A model generated the notes under the pieces. The model worked only from the letters and a program-made list of their open reading frames with translations. It searched no databases and was not told where the DNA came from. Position numbers and translations under genes: made by a program. This document shows positions 1 through 10,799 of a stretch of DNA of 64,000 nucleotides, piece by piece (positions within the stretch are counted from its first letter, which is position 1; every line of letters begins with the position of its first letter). Origin of the DNA: Bryoerythrophyllum caledonicum (Eukaryota > Streptophyta > Bryopsida > Pottiales > Pottiaceae). The DNA lies in the NCBI GenBank assembly GCA_963971425.1, contig OZ020515.1:17500291-17564290 (forward strand), in the 5' to 3' direction.

Positions 1-350
1 CATGGAGGGTATCCAATGTCGATCGGCCTTGTTCGACTTTTGAGGCAAGGCCACCAATGAGAGCTCAATTGAGGTGGAGCAACCCAAAATTGCACACTTC
101 ACGACCCAATGCCAATAGTGACTCGGGTTTTCAGATTTTGAGTTATCGGTTTTGGGTCGCTTCATGCACCATTTCATGCATTTACCATTTTCATGCACCA
201 TTTCATGCATACTCTACTAGTCAGAATTGGGTGTCTCTACCTCACTCCGTACTAAGTGAGAGATGGTGTAGAAAACCAATATTTAATGTAATCCCTATCT
301 ACACCAAGCTTTAGTGCAAATTGCTCGTGCAGAATACAAGAAATGTATTG

Positions 351-660
351 AAGTTTAGCAAGACTTACACCTTTGGATTGAAGGTTCTTCTACTAACATC
401 TTTCATTTGGAGGTCATTTCAAAATGTGAACCTTATCATGTTCAAATACGACACCATAAGTGTAGATTACCGTGGCCACGCGTGGCACCTTATGAAGTTC
501 AAGGGTTAAACGTCAGAAGATGCCACTTGTGGCCACAATATTCTACATGTACGGTGTTGTATTTGAACATGATAAGATTCATATATTAAAATGACCTCCA
601 AATGAAAGATGTTAGTTGAAGAATCTTCATTCCAAAGGTGTAAGTCTTGCTAAACTTTGA
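351..660. repeat. Foldback element with ~110-bp inverted arms
   Basis: The arm at about 352-465 is repeated in reverse complement at about 552-659, with only a few mismatches. Both outer ends read AAGTTTAGCAAGACTTACAC toward the middle, and about 90 bp of unrelated sequence separates the arms. Long inverted arms with no coding content fit a non-autonomous foldback or MITE-type DNA element. I could not find a convincing target-site duplication. Confidence 0.6.
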
Positions 661-716
661 TACCATTGTTGTAAAATATGTGTCAGTATATACGGTTCCT
701 GACTGACTTTAAAGGG

Positions 717-720
717 TTAA
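717..720. repeat. Orphan right end of a TTAA-type element
   Basis: The sequence CTTTAAAGGG directly precedes TTAA here, matching the right ends of the TTAA-flanked elements described elsewhere in the window. The left partner was not found and may lie before base 1. Confidence 0.25.
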
Positions 721-820
721 CTCAATTGACAAATGAAGACTTAGAAAATGATATTGTACCAAGATCTGTGGACACACTCAAAGTTCAAGATGGATTAGAA
801 CAAAATACCCCAGTTGTAGG

Positions 821-1100
821 GGATCACCTTATTGACCCTGGTCGAGCGGTGCACCAAACCTCAGCCTCGGGTGGGTCCATTTTTCTGGCCCTGCCCGTTT
901 TAGGGTTCTAGAGGCTTTTTTTGGTTTTTTTTTTTACAAAATTGGGGCATGCGGCTCCAAAATACCCTTGGTGGCCCCCCGTAGGATTAAATAGGGCCCC
1001 ACTCCAATACAAAAATAGGGGCAGGTTTTGTCCCACCCCTCCCAACCCCTGCCGAGCCTGTGGCTCGGTGCACCGCTCGACCGGGGTAAATAAGCAAATC
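821..1100. mobile_element. Mutator-like MITE, 280 bp
   Basis: Terminal inverted repeats of about 34 bp lie at 821-855 and 1067-1100, sharing the core GGTCGAGCGGTGCACC. They differ at about five positions. The element is bracketed by a perfect 10-bp direct repeat CAGTTGTAGG (811-820 and 1101-1110). Long inverted ends and a 9-11 bp target duplication are the signature of Mutator-superfamily elements. No transposase is present, so this is a non-autonomous copy. The interior is GC-richer than its flanks. Confidence 0.75.
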
Positions 1101-1110
1101 CAGTTGTAGG

Positions 1111-1412
1111 CATGGGCACGTGTATGAAACAAACTCGTTCCCAACCTCCAATGAATTCTTGCACTTGCAGAAGTGCGAAATATTTTGGACAAGGTCAGAA
1201 ATTAGAGCTGCTCTTTGACCCTTGTTAAATGGCACCATGTGTTGCACAGCTTTGTCTCCACTTGCAAGGCGTATCAACTTGAGACAAATTCAGAAAAGGT
1301 GATTTGATCGTGTGTGTTGGCTGTGCATCCAAGAGCATTACTACCCCGGCAAGTAAGGTAAAGCCCCCCTAAAACCGACAAGTTAAAGAATGTGCATATA
1401 TGGAGAGAGGAG
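1111..1412. other. Spacer, nothing recognised
   Basis: Mixed-composition sequence between the Mutator-like MITE and the R repeat. The short frames show no codon bias or family resemblance. Confidence 0.5.
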
Positions 1413-1715
1413 GTAATTATACTATTATTTTTTAGTGATAGCCAATAGAATTTCAATTCCAACCCAAGTGATTTCATGATTTTTCAATGAAAATTGAATT
1501 AGTTATGAGTTTTCAAACTATGTAGCCATGTTTAGTGGGTGGCCAGTAGTAGGTACCCCCCATAACCAACGACGAAAAGTAAGGGTCTTGACTAATAGCA
1601 AACCTCCATTTGGAGTTGAGTTGGTGGTAGTGGGGTGAAAGAGGGTTGGATTTACCCCAATTTTATGGGCGTTGGCTATGGGTTTTTGTTGGTTGTGGGG
1701 AGGCTTACCATATAT
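1413..1715 (-). repeat. Dispersed repeat R, copy 1
   Basis: About 300 bp that reappear in the opposite orientation at 2970-3260 and 43568-43880. All copies carry a CATAACTAATTCAA block, a TCAAATGGAGGTTTGCTAT block and an ACCTAC block. It is non-coding and probably a non-autonomous transposable element of unknown class. Confidence 0.55.
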
Positions 1716-2229
1716 TGGAATGCATCAAGAATCATTTACCAACAATACTTTCTTGGGTGCCCAATGCTTGCTTCACCTGAGTTGATGGAGCTGCACCATT
1801 CCTGGACCGCACATGCTACCAATCATAGTGAATTTTACAGGATTGTGAAAATGCTGTTTCTATTCAGACAATTTGTTTTCATGAGAGACCCAATTCCCAA
1901 AGTTAAAGTATTGGCTATTAGAGTTTTCCTGAAACTCCTTCCCAAAGAGGAAAGAGAAAGAAAAGGTAGGATAAATTTAAATAATGAAAGAAAGATAGCA
2001 TGAGGAATTTCACGCTCCGTTTCTTGGCACCAATGAAAAACATGGCAATCAATGTTCTTGACCCTATCCAATGCAAGCTAAGGCTCTCTTATGTAACCTT
2101 AAGTTCTCGTAAAGTTGACTAATAGTTCCTCCACACATTTCTTGAACCCTAAGGTACCGTGTCAGTTTCACACCAAAAACATTTCAAAATTATTGGATTC
2201 TAATGCAATGAATAAAGAATGAAACTAAA

Positions 2230-2950
2230 ACTTTCATTCCTAGTTTTGACCGTAGGATCTCAAATAAGACTTATTCAGTAACACACTCACAAAATTCCAT
2301 AAATTTTGACCGCACGGATTGAAATATCAAAGTGTTTGAAGTGAAGAAAATGGTTTGTTTTCTTCCTTGCATTGAGTGGATCAACAACCTTTGACTTCGT
2401 TTGGTGTCAAATTTTTGCACTACACAAGGTCTAAATCCATTACTATTGTGTTGAGCATGATGTTAGTTCCCTCTACACCAATTTTTGAGGTAGAAAAAGG
2501 GTGTAGCATATTCAAAACAATTGTCCAAGGAGTGGAGGTTCAAAAATTGCCAATTCACTTTTTTAATTTTTAATCTTAATATTTTTAAATTGATAAATGG
2601 TAAATAAGAAGGTTTACACCACATATTGTTGTGGAAAAAATAAAAAGTAAAAATATGAAGATCTCTAAGTTTCATGCGGAAAGGAAGCAGTTTTTTTGGT
2701 ACCTTGCCCGACAATGTAAGGCAATGAAAATGAAAATTTTTAAACAATTAAAATGCTTCACTTGGATTAGTATGTTTTTCTTCACTATAAATGTAAAAGG
2801 AAATAATATGAAAGGAAATAATGTCACTTACCAGTATTGAAAATCTCACATTCAGTATAGTGTTTTAACAAAACTTTTTGGAGGTGCCTGACATGCATGC
2901 TCTTGTTGTTTGAAATTTATAACCCTATAACTTTTTCATTAAATGTCAGA
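2230..2950 (+). repeat. Dispersed repeat S, copy 1
   Basis: AT-rich sequence whose 2230-2730 part recurs inverted at 42985-43510 (shared landmarks include GTGGATCAACAA and GGTACCTTGCCCGA). Its 2690-2950 part recurs inverted inside the TTAA-flanked element at 33583-34181. No open reading frame is conserved between copies. Confidence 0.5.
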
Positions 2951-2969
2951 TTGAGGAAAAATTTGTTTT

Positions 2970-3260
2970 CCCACCGAGGTTTTACCCGTAATCAACCAAA
3001 ATCTTTAACCAACACTTATAAAATTGGAGTATATCTAATTTACTTTCATCCCATTACCATCCATTCACCTTCAAATGGAGGTTTGCTATTTGTCAGGACC
3101 CGTTACTTTCGGTTGGCGCTTTTGGGGTACCTACTGGCGGGCCACCGGCAAAACATGGCAACACACTTTGAAAATTCATAACTAATTCAAATTTCATTGG
3201 AAAAATATGAAGTCACTTGAATTGAAATTGTAACTTTGTCCGCTATTATTATAAATAGAT
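2970..3260 (+). repeat. Dispersed repeat R, copy 2
   Basis: Second copy of the R repeat, opposite in orientation to the copy at 1413-1715 and parallel to the one at 43568-43880. It is visibly more diverged than the copy at 43.6 kb. Confidence 0.5.
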
Positions 3261-4212
3261 GTATTATGATTTGTATATATGCACATTGCTTAATTTATCG
3301 ATTATGGGGAGGTTTCCTTAGTTGAGGTTGATTGCTGAGAATTCTTTTGCTGATAATTCACGTGAGAGAGCATACTAGAGAAATGGGCATTGTCTCCATT
3401 GGAATTTCGGCTGTTCATTAGTGGCAATATGGTGATATAGCAACGACCATCAATGAAAATTTTGGCGACATGAAATCGCTACACCAATGACCAAACACTC
3501 TATGAAGTGTGGACCATAGTAGTTTGAGTTTCTACACTAATTGGAAATTTACATCCAAATTGGCCATTGGCACACACTTGCTTGAAAACGAATAGCCAAT
3601 TAGATTTTGACATGCACGTGCTTAATGCATATTAATGTGGGTGATCCACATCAATTATGAATCCACACTATATTCAATGTTTGGTGTAGTGCTCAACACA
3701 ATGAATTTTTTTCTCATGAGATGTTCATAAAGGCATGACATGTGAAGAACTTTGGTCTCTGAAATGGCCGGCATGATTAAATTGTCCATTTGTTCCACTA
3801 CTAAATCAAAACCCATAAGACAAAGATTATTAGTATGGAACTACGTCCTTTCTCAAGGGTACCGTGACATGTGAAGCAAAGGCGAGGCCTAAAAGGTGAG
3901 GCCTGAAAGGTGAGGCCCCTATTCTTACCCCGTGAAAGCCTACAAGGGTGACCTAGCCTAAGAGAATCTACGAGTATCTACGACAATCTATGAATCATGT
4001 AGAACAACATCTACACATGTTGTTCTTCATTTTAATTTGGAAAGAGAGACACCGCACCCATAAGGACCTCCTATCCTGATAATTGAATGAAGTTTTTAGA
4101 GGTTGCTTTCCTCACCACCAAATAAAAGAAAAGTTATTTGTATCTTCAAATGGTATGGGTGTTGGAGACCCAATATACTCTTTGAGTGCTCCTCTCCCTA
4201 CATCCCTACATT
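3261..4212. other. AT-rich spacer
   Basis: No coding signal seen. A small duplication (AGGCCTAAAAGGTGAGGCCTGAAAGGTGAGGCC type) lies near 3885-3915. The rest is low-complexity AT-rich sequence. Confidence 0.4.
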
Positions 4213-4935
4213 TTAACTCTTTAAAGCCGGAGCAGCCAAAAAGTGGCTTCTTGAATGACATTTCAAGGATGATTATTGTTCTGAATGATCAAATTTCATC
4301 CAAATTTGTATTGTGGAGAGTTCATTGAATGTGTAAGTATTAGATGATGAATCTTGCCTCATCAAGGTAATCATGTTATACTTAAAGAAGAAAGAGTTTG
4401 TGACATGGATCTCAATGTACTGAATTTTAGAAACGTCTTGCTCTAAGCTCTAAATTTGAATTCGAGTCATTAAAATGATACTTTTTTTATTCTGAGTCCA
4501 ACTAATGAAATGAAGTTTATGAGGTCTTATTTTGATTACAATTTGATACTCCTGAAAATACATAAAATTGAATAAGTAATTGCAATTTGAACTTTGGGCA
4601 TGTAAGCATGGTTGGCCAATTTTTAAATTTTAGCTAAACACGGAAGTTTCATTTACAACACAAATTTTTCCCCTAAAATGGTCACCTCTCGTGAATTATT
4701 CAAAAAATTTAAGTATACTTTGTATTTGATATGAATTTTCTTCACTTTTTCTTCAAAAAATCACTATAAATTCAAAATTTCACCAAAATAATCCGACATA
4801 AAGAAAACATGTGATCTCATCTTTGAAAAATGAAGTAAAAAAATTTCCACTTATATTTAATGAAAACTAGAATACATAGTAGTATGGAAATTGGAAAATA
4901 TGCCACGGTCATAGGCTCCGTCCTTCAAGGGTTAA
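4213..4935. mobile_element. TTAA-flanked non-autonomous element T1
   Basis: TTAA occurs at both edges. The inner ends are inverted repeats: left CTCTTTAAAGCCGGAGC, right (reverse complement) CCCTTGAAGGACGGAGC. The first ~230 bp recur at 22995-23225, so it is one of a dispersed family. It is AT-rich, about 715 bp, and has no transposase. A TTAA target with ends beginning C-C-C is typical of piggyBac-like elements; assigning this one to that group is inference. Confidence 0.45.
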
Positions 4936-5197
4936 ATAGTCTCATCACAATAAAGATAGAAATAGGAGGTCATAGGTGACTAAGGTAAGACAATCCAAAT
5001 CCGACCGGCAATCCCATACCACTCCCTTTTATACCCTTTTTAGATTCCATGAAGGATATGTAGTACGTCTTTACATGACGTATGCATTGACCAATGAATC
5101 AATAAGTGATGTGATGACCAACTACATCTCCTCCCTAAAATTGAGGAAGGATATAGACGGAAGCAATATTGGATTGCTGGTGAATATCGTGTTTGTC

Positions 5198-5784
5198 GTG
5201 CACAAACACATTGTGCAAAGATAACATCGCGCCAACATGTGAGAGCGCACAATTAGCAACAAACCCGGAGTAACGGTGACTAAACCATCACTATTGCCTC
5301 TGTAAACAATGAAAACAATAGTTTATGAAAGAAACTATCAACTACTCAGTAACCTAGGCTAGGAAAAAAGAAATAAATACCCAGACCACAACATTTAGTA
5401 ATTGGTCTACAAGGACCCCTTTACTAATAAATAAGTGGAAAACACTCACAAAGTACAATAAGTCAAGTCCATGCTACTCTTGAAGAGTCAAAGTTTGATC
5501 ACAATGCGGCTAACGATGTGCACACACACCGTCACCTCATCACGTGGGAGACTCAACATGAGAAAGATGAGTCTCCGTCAACCATACGTGGAGGTCATTT
5601 GAAGCTTCAAGTCCCAAATGGGGTGTCAAAAGACACCACCGTTGACCTAACCGTCACACGGCACTAACCCTAATTCTAATCACTAATTAGCATCAAGTCT
5701 CAACCCTTCCGGTAACTCCACAACGCCTTAGGTGGTTTTTAATCGGAAAGCACCAACACGAACGCCTCCATGCACCGATCCTGT
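5198..5784 (-). repeat. Left (3') LTR of the gypsy element
   Basis: It begins TGTCGTGCAC on the plus strand, and its 5430-5783 part matches 17428-17784. Its other half (5198-5420) is repeated right after it at 5785-6010. The right-hand LTR lacks a clear match to that half, so the two ends are not simple copies of each other. Confidence 0.6.
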
Positions 5785-6689
5785 TGTCGTGCACAATTAC
5801 ATCGTGCAAAAATAACATTGTGCCAATAGGTGAGAGCGCACAATTAGCAACAAACCGGGAGCAACGGTGACTAAACCATCATTGTTGCCTTCTTAAACAA
5901 TGAAAACAATAGTTTACAAAATAAGTTATCAACCACTCAGCATCGAAGGCTAGGAAAAAGAAATTAATACCCAAACCACAACATTTAGTAATTGGTCTAC
6001 AAGGACCACTTTACTTGCCTCCTTTGCCCGTGCTAAAGCGTCTTTTATATCGGAAAACCACACAATTAACGTAAACTGGAGGAACGACGGATTATGAAAA
6101 CCTCCCAAGTCCAGAGAAGCCAAGTCGAGTAACAAAAATGACACTAACAGATTGTATAGACAAAGGATAGGCCGAGTGCAATGGGAGCCCCACCGATAAT
6201 GGCCTCCAACATGTTTTAATGGCTAGACCTTGTCTACGTAGACTCTCAATGTGCTAAACATTGTAGACACTACCACTGACCCACTGGTACCTCTAAAAGA
6301 GATGGGGTTAGACACTCTAGATGCCATCCCGTAGAACACAAGTCACAAATGACCATTGTAGCAGTCTGTTTGGCACTATCACACAACATACATCGTTATC
6401 CAGCAAAGATGTGTGAAAGACTGGGGTGTACAGTGTCATCAATGTGTCGCAAATCGCAAGGCGTGCTATTGCGGATGTGATCCTTCCATATTTTACCATC
6501 ACGACCCTTCAAGAGTAACACTCTTGAGTTCCTTACATTACAAACTCGCAAGATCACCCGTCCCATCGTCACATCCAAGGTGGTGGGCGTTACTTGCTGT
6601 AAATATACGTAGTATATAGGAGTAAAACGCCGCACTTGCGGTCGGTAGCCTCCTCTCCGTATCGTAGCACAATGCAACGTATCTTAATG

Positions 6690-7800
6690 TTGAGTAATGG
6701 AGAGATTCTCCAATGCCATAGGCATCACTTGCTTGAACAAATCCGTATGTTGCTCACACACTTGAGCCCACGTGTCTAGATTGTCCATGTTAGCCAACAC
6801 GATGTCAGCATGTGTTTGAATGGCCTTCGGTAACACCAGATGCCTTCCAAACAACAAGAAGTAAGATTGAAAGGATGCCAAGGATGCTTACATACTAATC
6901 CGGTAGCCCATGGCTATCAATAGTAGTTGCAAGTCTCAATCTTGGTGATGTCCCATCTTCAAACTATTCTTTTGAAGCCCCCTCTTGACGGTTTGCATCA
7001 TGCGCTCCGCCAATCCATTCGCTTTGGGCTGATCCCTCGAAGTAGTGTGGTGATCAATCATTGCTTGCTCACACAACGTTTGAAATTCACCTAATAACTC
7101 ATGTCCTCGGTCTATGAGAACTTCCCATGGAGCTCCACAACGATTCGAAACTCCGTCAAGGAAAGAGTAAGCGGCGCCATCACTGAACTTGTCAGGTAAG
7201 GCTACCAACTTGATTTGCTTTGAAAAATGTTCAATCATCACTCATACATACTTGTTGTGTCGAGGTGTCACTGATAGTGAACTTGCAAAGTCTAAGATCC
7301 ACCTGTATCCAAAGTCTATAATTGGTTATGATTGCAATTGTCGCATTAGAGCGTTAAAAGACACTCGCACATAATCACACACCATGCACCAGGCCACCAA
7401 AGCTTGAACGTAAGATTGCATTTGTGACCACAATAGTGAAGCTCAAGCAAGTTGTAAGTCCTCCGCACTCCAAAGTGCCCAAGGTCTTCACGCATGTCCT
7501 TGATAAGCTTCACTCTTTCTAATGGAGACGACACAACCTTCCAAGTACCATCGGGCCACACACTCAAAAAGTAAGTCTTGTCCCACATGAACCATTTTGC
7601 TTGTTGTGAGATCCAATCTCTCTCCATGGCAGACCATGTAGACACCACTTCTCCATTATTCAAAAATTGCATCACATTCAAGTCTTTACAAATGTCTTTG
7701 GCACCTCTAGATTCTTCACCGCTATCTTCACCTATTATGGCCATAGTAGCTTCTCTGGTGTCATCTCCACGCATCGCCAATACACTTAGAAACAATACCA
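6690..7800 (-). pseudogene. Integrase region of the gypsy element
   Basis: Integrase-like segments: a zinc-binding (H2C2-type) part near 7440-7560, the catalytic core near 6940-7240 (with a DQPKANGLAERMMQ motif), and a downstream segment near 6690-6880. It integrated the cDNA copy in the live ancestor. It is non-functional here. Confidence 0.75.
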
Positions 7801-7970
7801 ACCTGCCAATGGATCAGTCTCATCCTCATTGTGCCACCTAGCGCCTGTATCATCTGTTTGATTTGGAATTGAATTGCGGCTAAGGCTGTCGGCATCCATG
7901 TTCACTACTCCCGCTCTGTGCAATACCTTGAAGTTGTATTCCATCAACATCAAGGCCCACCGCGCTAGTT

Positions 7971-9042
7971 TTACGTTAATTTGTCAAATTCCATCAACCA
8001 TTTTAAAGGTTGATGATCCGTAACAAACAGAAACTCATTACGATAAAGGTAACATAAAAAATGAGCAATTGCCCATATCGCGGCCAAACATTCCCCTTCA
8101 TACGAGCTATATTGAGCCTCTGCGTTGTTGTTTGACCGATTGGCGTACGCAATCACGAACTCCTTTCCATCGTCATCTATTTGTATCAACACCGCGCCGA
8201 TTGCCAACGCACTCCAATCTGTATATTACTCGTATGTTCTTCCTGCTATTGACGTTCAAAGTATAGGTGTTGATGCCAAGAGGTCCTTCAACTCTTGAAA
8301 GGCCGCCTCTTGTTCATCTCCCCAGATCCAAGGTTGATCATTCTTTGTCAACATGGTCAATGGCTTGGCAATAGCACTAAAAGTCTTCACAAACTTTCTG
8401 TAGTAGTTACACAATCCCAAGAATGCACGTAGCCTACTAATATCCCTTGGTCTAGGAATAGGCATCACTACTTCAATTTTGCTAGCTACCACACCCAATC
8501 CACTTGGATATATCATGTGGCTGAAGTAGAATTTGTACTTACCAGGGTGCAACTTCAAACCGTGGAGCCTCAATCTAGCAAACACTTCCATCAACTGTAG
8601 CCTATGTTGCTTTCAATTCTTCCAAAAGACAACAATGTTGTCAATGTAGCATCTCACAAAGTCCAAGCCCGAGAATACTTGGTCCATAACCCTGTGGAAT
8701 TTGAGACGGCACATTCTTCAATCAAAATGGTAAGAACTTCCATTAGAACAATTGGCATTTCCCATCTTTGTCAATGTCCCTGAACACGGTCTTTTCCTTG
8801 TCTTTCTCTCTCAATCCAATCTGGTGGTATCTAGAGTGCAAGTCCAACAAACTGAACACTTTGGCATGACCAATGGCGTCAAAGTTCTCCTCCGATGTTG
8901 GCATGGCATAACAATCCAACTTGGTGAATTTATTAATCCTCCTGTAGTCTTTGCACATCCTTTTCTTGGTCCAATAACCGTAGACATTTTTCTTGGATGG
9001 CATAACCGTTGCCGATGCATACTTAAAATCCGATGGAGCCAA
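7971..9042 (-). pseudogene. Reverse transcriptase and RNase H region of the gypsy element
   Basis: Reverse transcriptase-like blocks lie at about 8743-9042 (RMCKDYRRINKFT, FSLLDLHSRYHQI) and 8256-8594 (LRAFLGLCNYYRKFV). RNase H follows at 7971-8207 (YSSYEGECLAAIWA, FVTDHQPLKWL). These are standard Ty3/gypsy motifs. It is a broken remnant. Confidence 0.85.
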
Positions 9043-9439
9043 CTCTATTGGCTATGCAGCCACCAACTCCTCTACACGAGCACATATCATCCTCCGTTCA
9101 CCGTGGCTATACTTGTATGGCTTCTGGTATATTGGTGCTTTGTCTGTTAAGTTGATACGTACTTCTTACCCCTTCAACACTTTGAGATCTTCTAGACAAA
9201 AAACAAAAAAATCCATATACTCCTTGAGGAACTCATGCTTATCTTTCGCAACTGCTCCATCCGCCAGGCCTACTATCGGTTTCCGAGTATCCTTGGTCAC
9301 CGCCTCCTTCAATTCCTTTGGAACATGATTCTTCTTCCTTCATTGCTATTGAATAACTTCATTCCTATCATGCTTCCAAGTTCTTCCAATTGGCTTAATC
9401 TGCCAATCTCCTCTATCTGGTGAGTTGTATGCTCTTCCA

Positions 9440-10780
9440 TGAACATCTTCTCTACAACTTCCTCCAAGTCCCTCCTCTAGTAGGCCAATCTCCTAGTTTG
9501 ATTCCAATTCTCCCTTCCATGGTGAGGATCCTCAGCCTCAAGTGTCGCAAAAAGATTTGTGGTAGCCCACATGTTCCATGGATGAGGTGCTAAAGCCCTC
9601 TTGCCCCTAGCCACTTTGCCTATCACCTTGACAGAGACAAATGGTTCTCCGGCCGCCAGCAATTCAAAAGATCCCATCTAATCGTTGAAACTAGAAGCTA
9701 GCCGCTTCTGTTTTGCAACCACCAACAAAACGATCCAAGTCAAGCAATTTAAATCCATTGCTTGCTCAAGTAAAAATCGCTCTTGTTGCTCTGAAATGCC
9801 AAACGCATTGGTAGTTCTCGTGGAAAATTCCAAGGCTCTCTTCCGTTCATCCGCATTTGGCTCCACCATTTCTTGAGACAAAGAACTCCAAACAAGGCCA
9901 GGGCCGTTATCCTTGAAGGCATACGACCTAGCAAAACTAACTAACGTGGGCAATGCCCTACGCGGTGATCTCTTGCAGTTAACCACCACCAAAGAAGCTT
10001 GGTGGTCATGGTAAACGTGCCGAGGTGCCCTATCAAGATCCAAAATGTAACTCACATAGACATCCGATTGTTTGATACAAACGACGACAGACTGTAGCAA
10101 CTCCTAAGGTGCTATATTTGTCCACCGCAATACGGGCGACGTGCTCCCAATTTGACTGCTCCGCATCCAAAAACACTGGCAAACCCAAAATCTAGTGTAT
10201 GCGGTGCATGCCCCCCAAGGTCCTCAACCTGGAGCTACTCACCACCGGTACATTCTCCATGATGTAATTTGGTGGTCGCTTCTGAGATGTCTTAAGCAAA
10301 CGCAATATGCGGATCATATCATGAAACCACAAAGAACAAATATCTTTCAATCTGTTCTCATGTCCAGCCATGGACATACATTAACATGGTCAACTAGCAA
10401 TGACAAGGTCCACATGGCCAATTTGGTAAATGTCCAGTGCTGAAAGCAAGGCAATATTACCAACCAGCGTGGAAACATAAGTCTTGATGACACTAGTGGC
10501 CAACAAGTACGGGAATTGTGTTCTTGATCGTTGTAAATGCAGCTTGGCAACGTGCCTTGGTGTCTCATCAAGTGTAGCGTTTGACGTTGATCCCTACTTG
10601 CAGCACTACCGTCAAGCCACTTCCAATTCTGCCAAATAATTTCAACAACACAATACAATCCTTTGGTGCCTTCCAGTGAATGGTGGAAGTATCTAGAGGG
10701 GGTCCTGAATCTAGGTCCTCTCCAGACTCATCTTTCACTTGTGGGAGCATTGAATGCTACCAAGCATCTTCAATGACTTC
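9440..10780 (-). pseudogene. Pol upstream region of the gypsy element
   Basis: Minus-strand reading frames with residual coding bias lie between the reverse transcriptase and the inserted segment. They contain no motif I recognise with confidence. By position they belong to the region between protease and reverse transcriptase. Confidence 0.4.
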
Positions 10781-10799
10781 CTCAGCATCTTTCTGAAGC

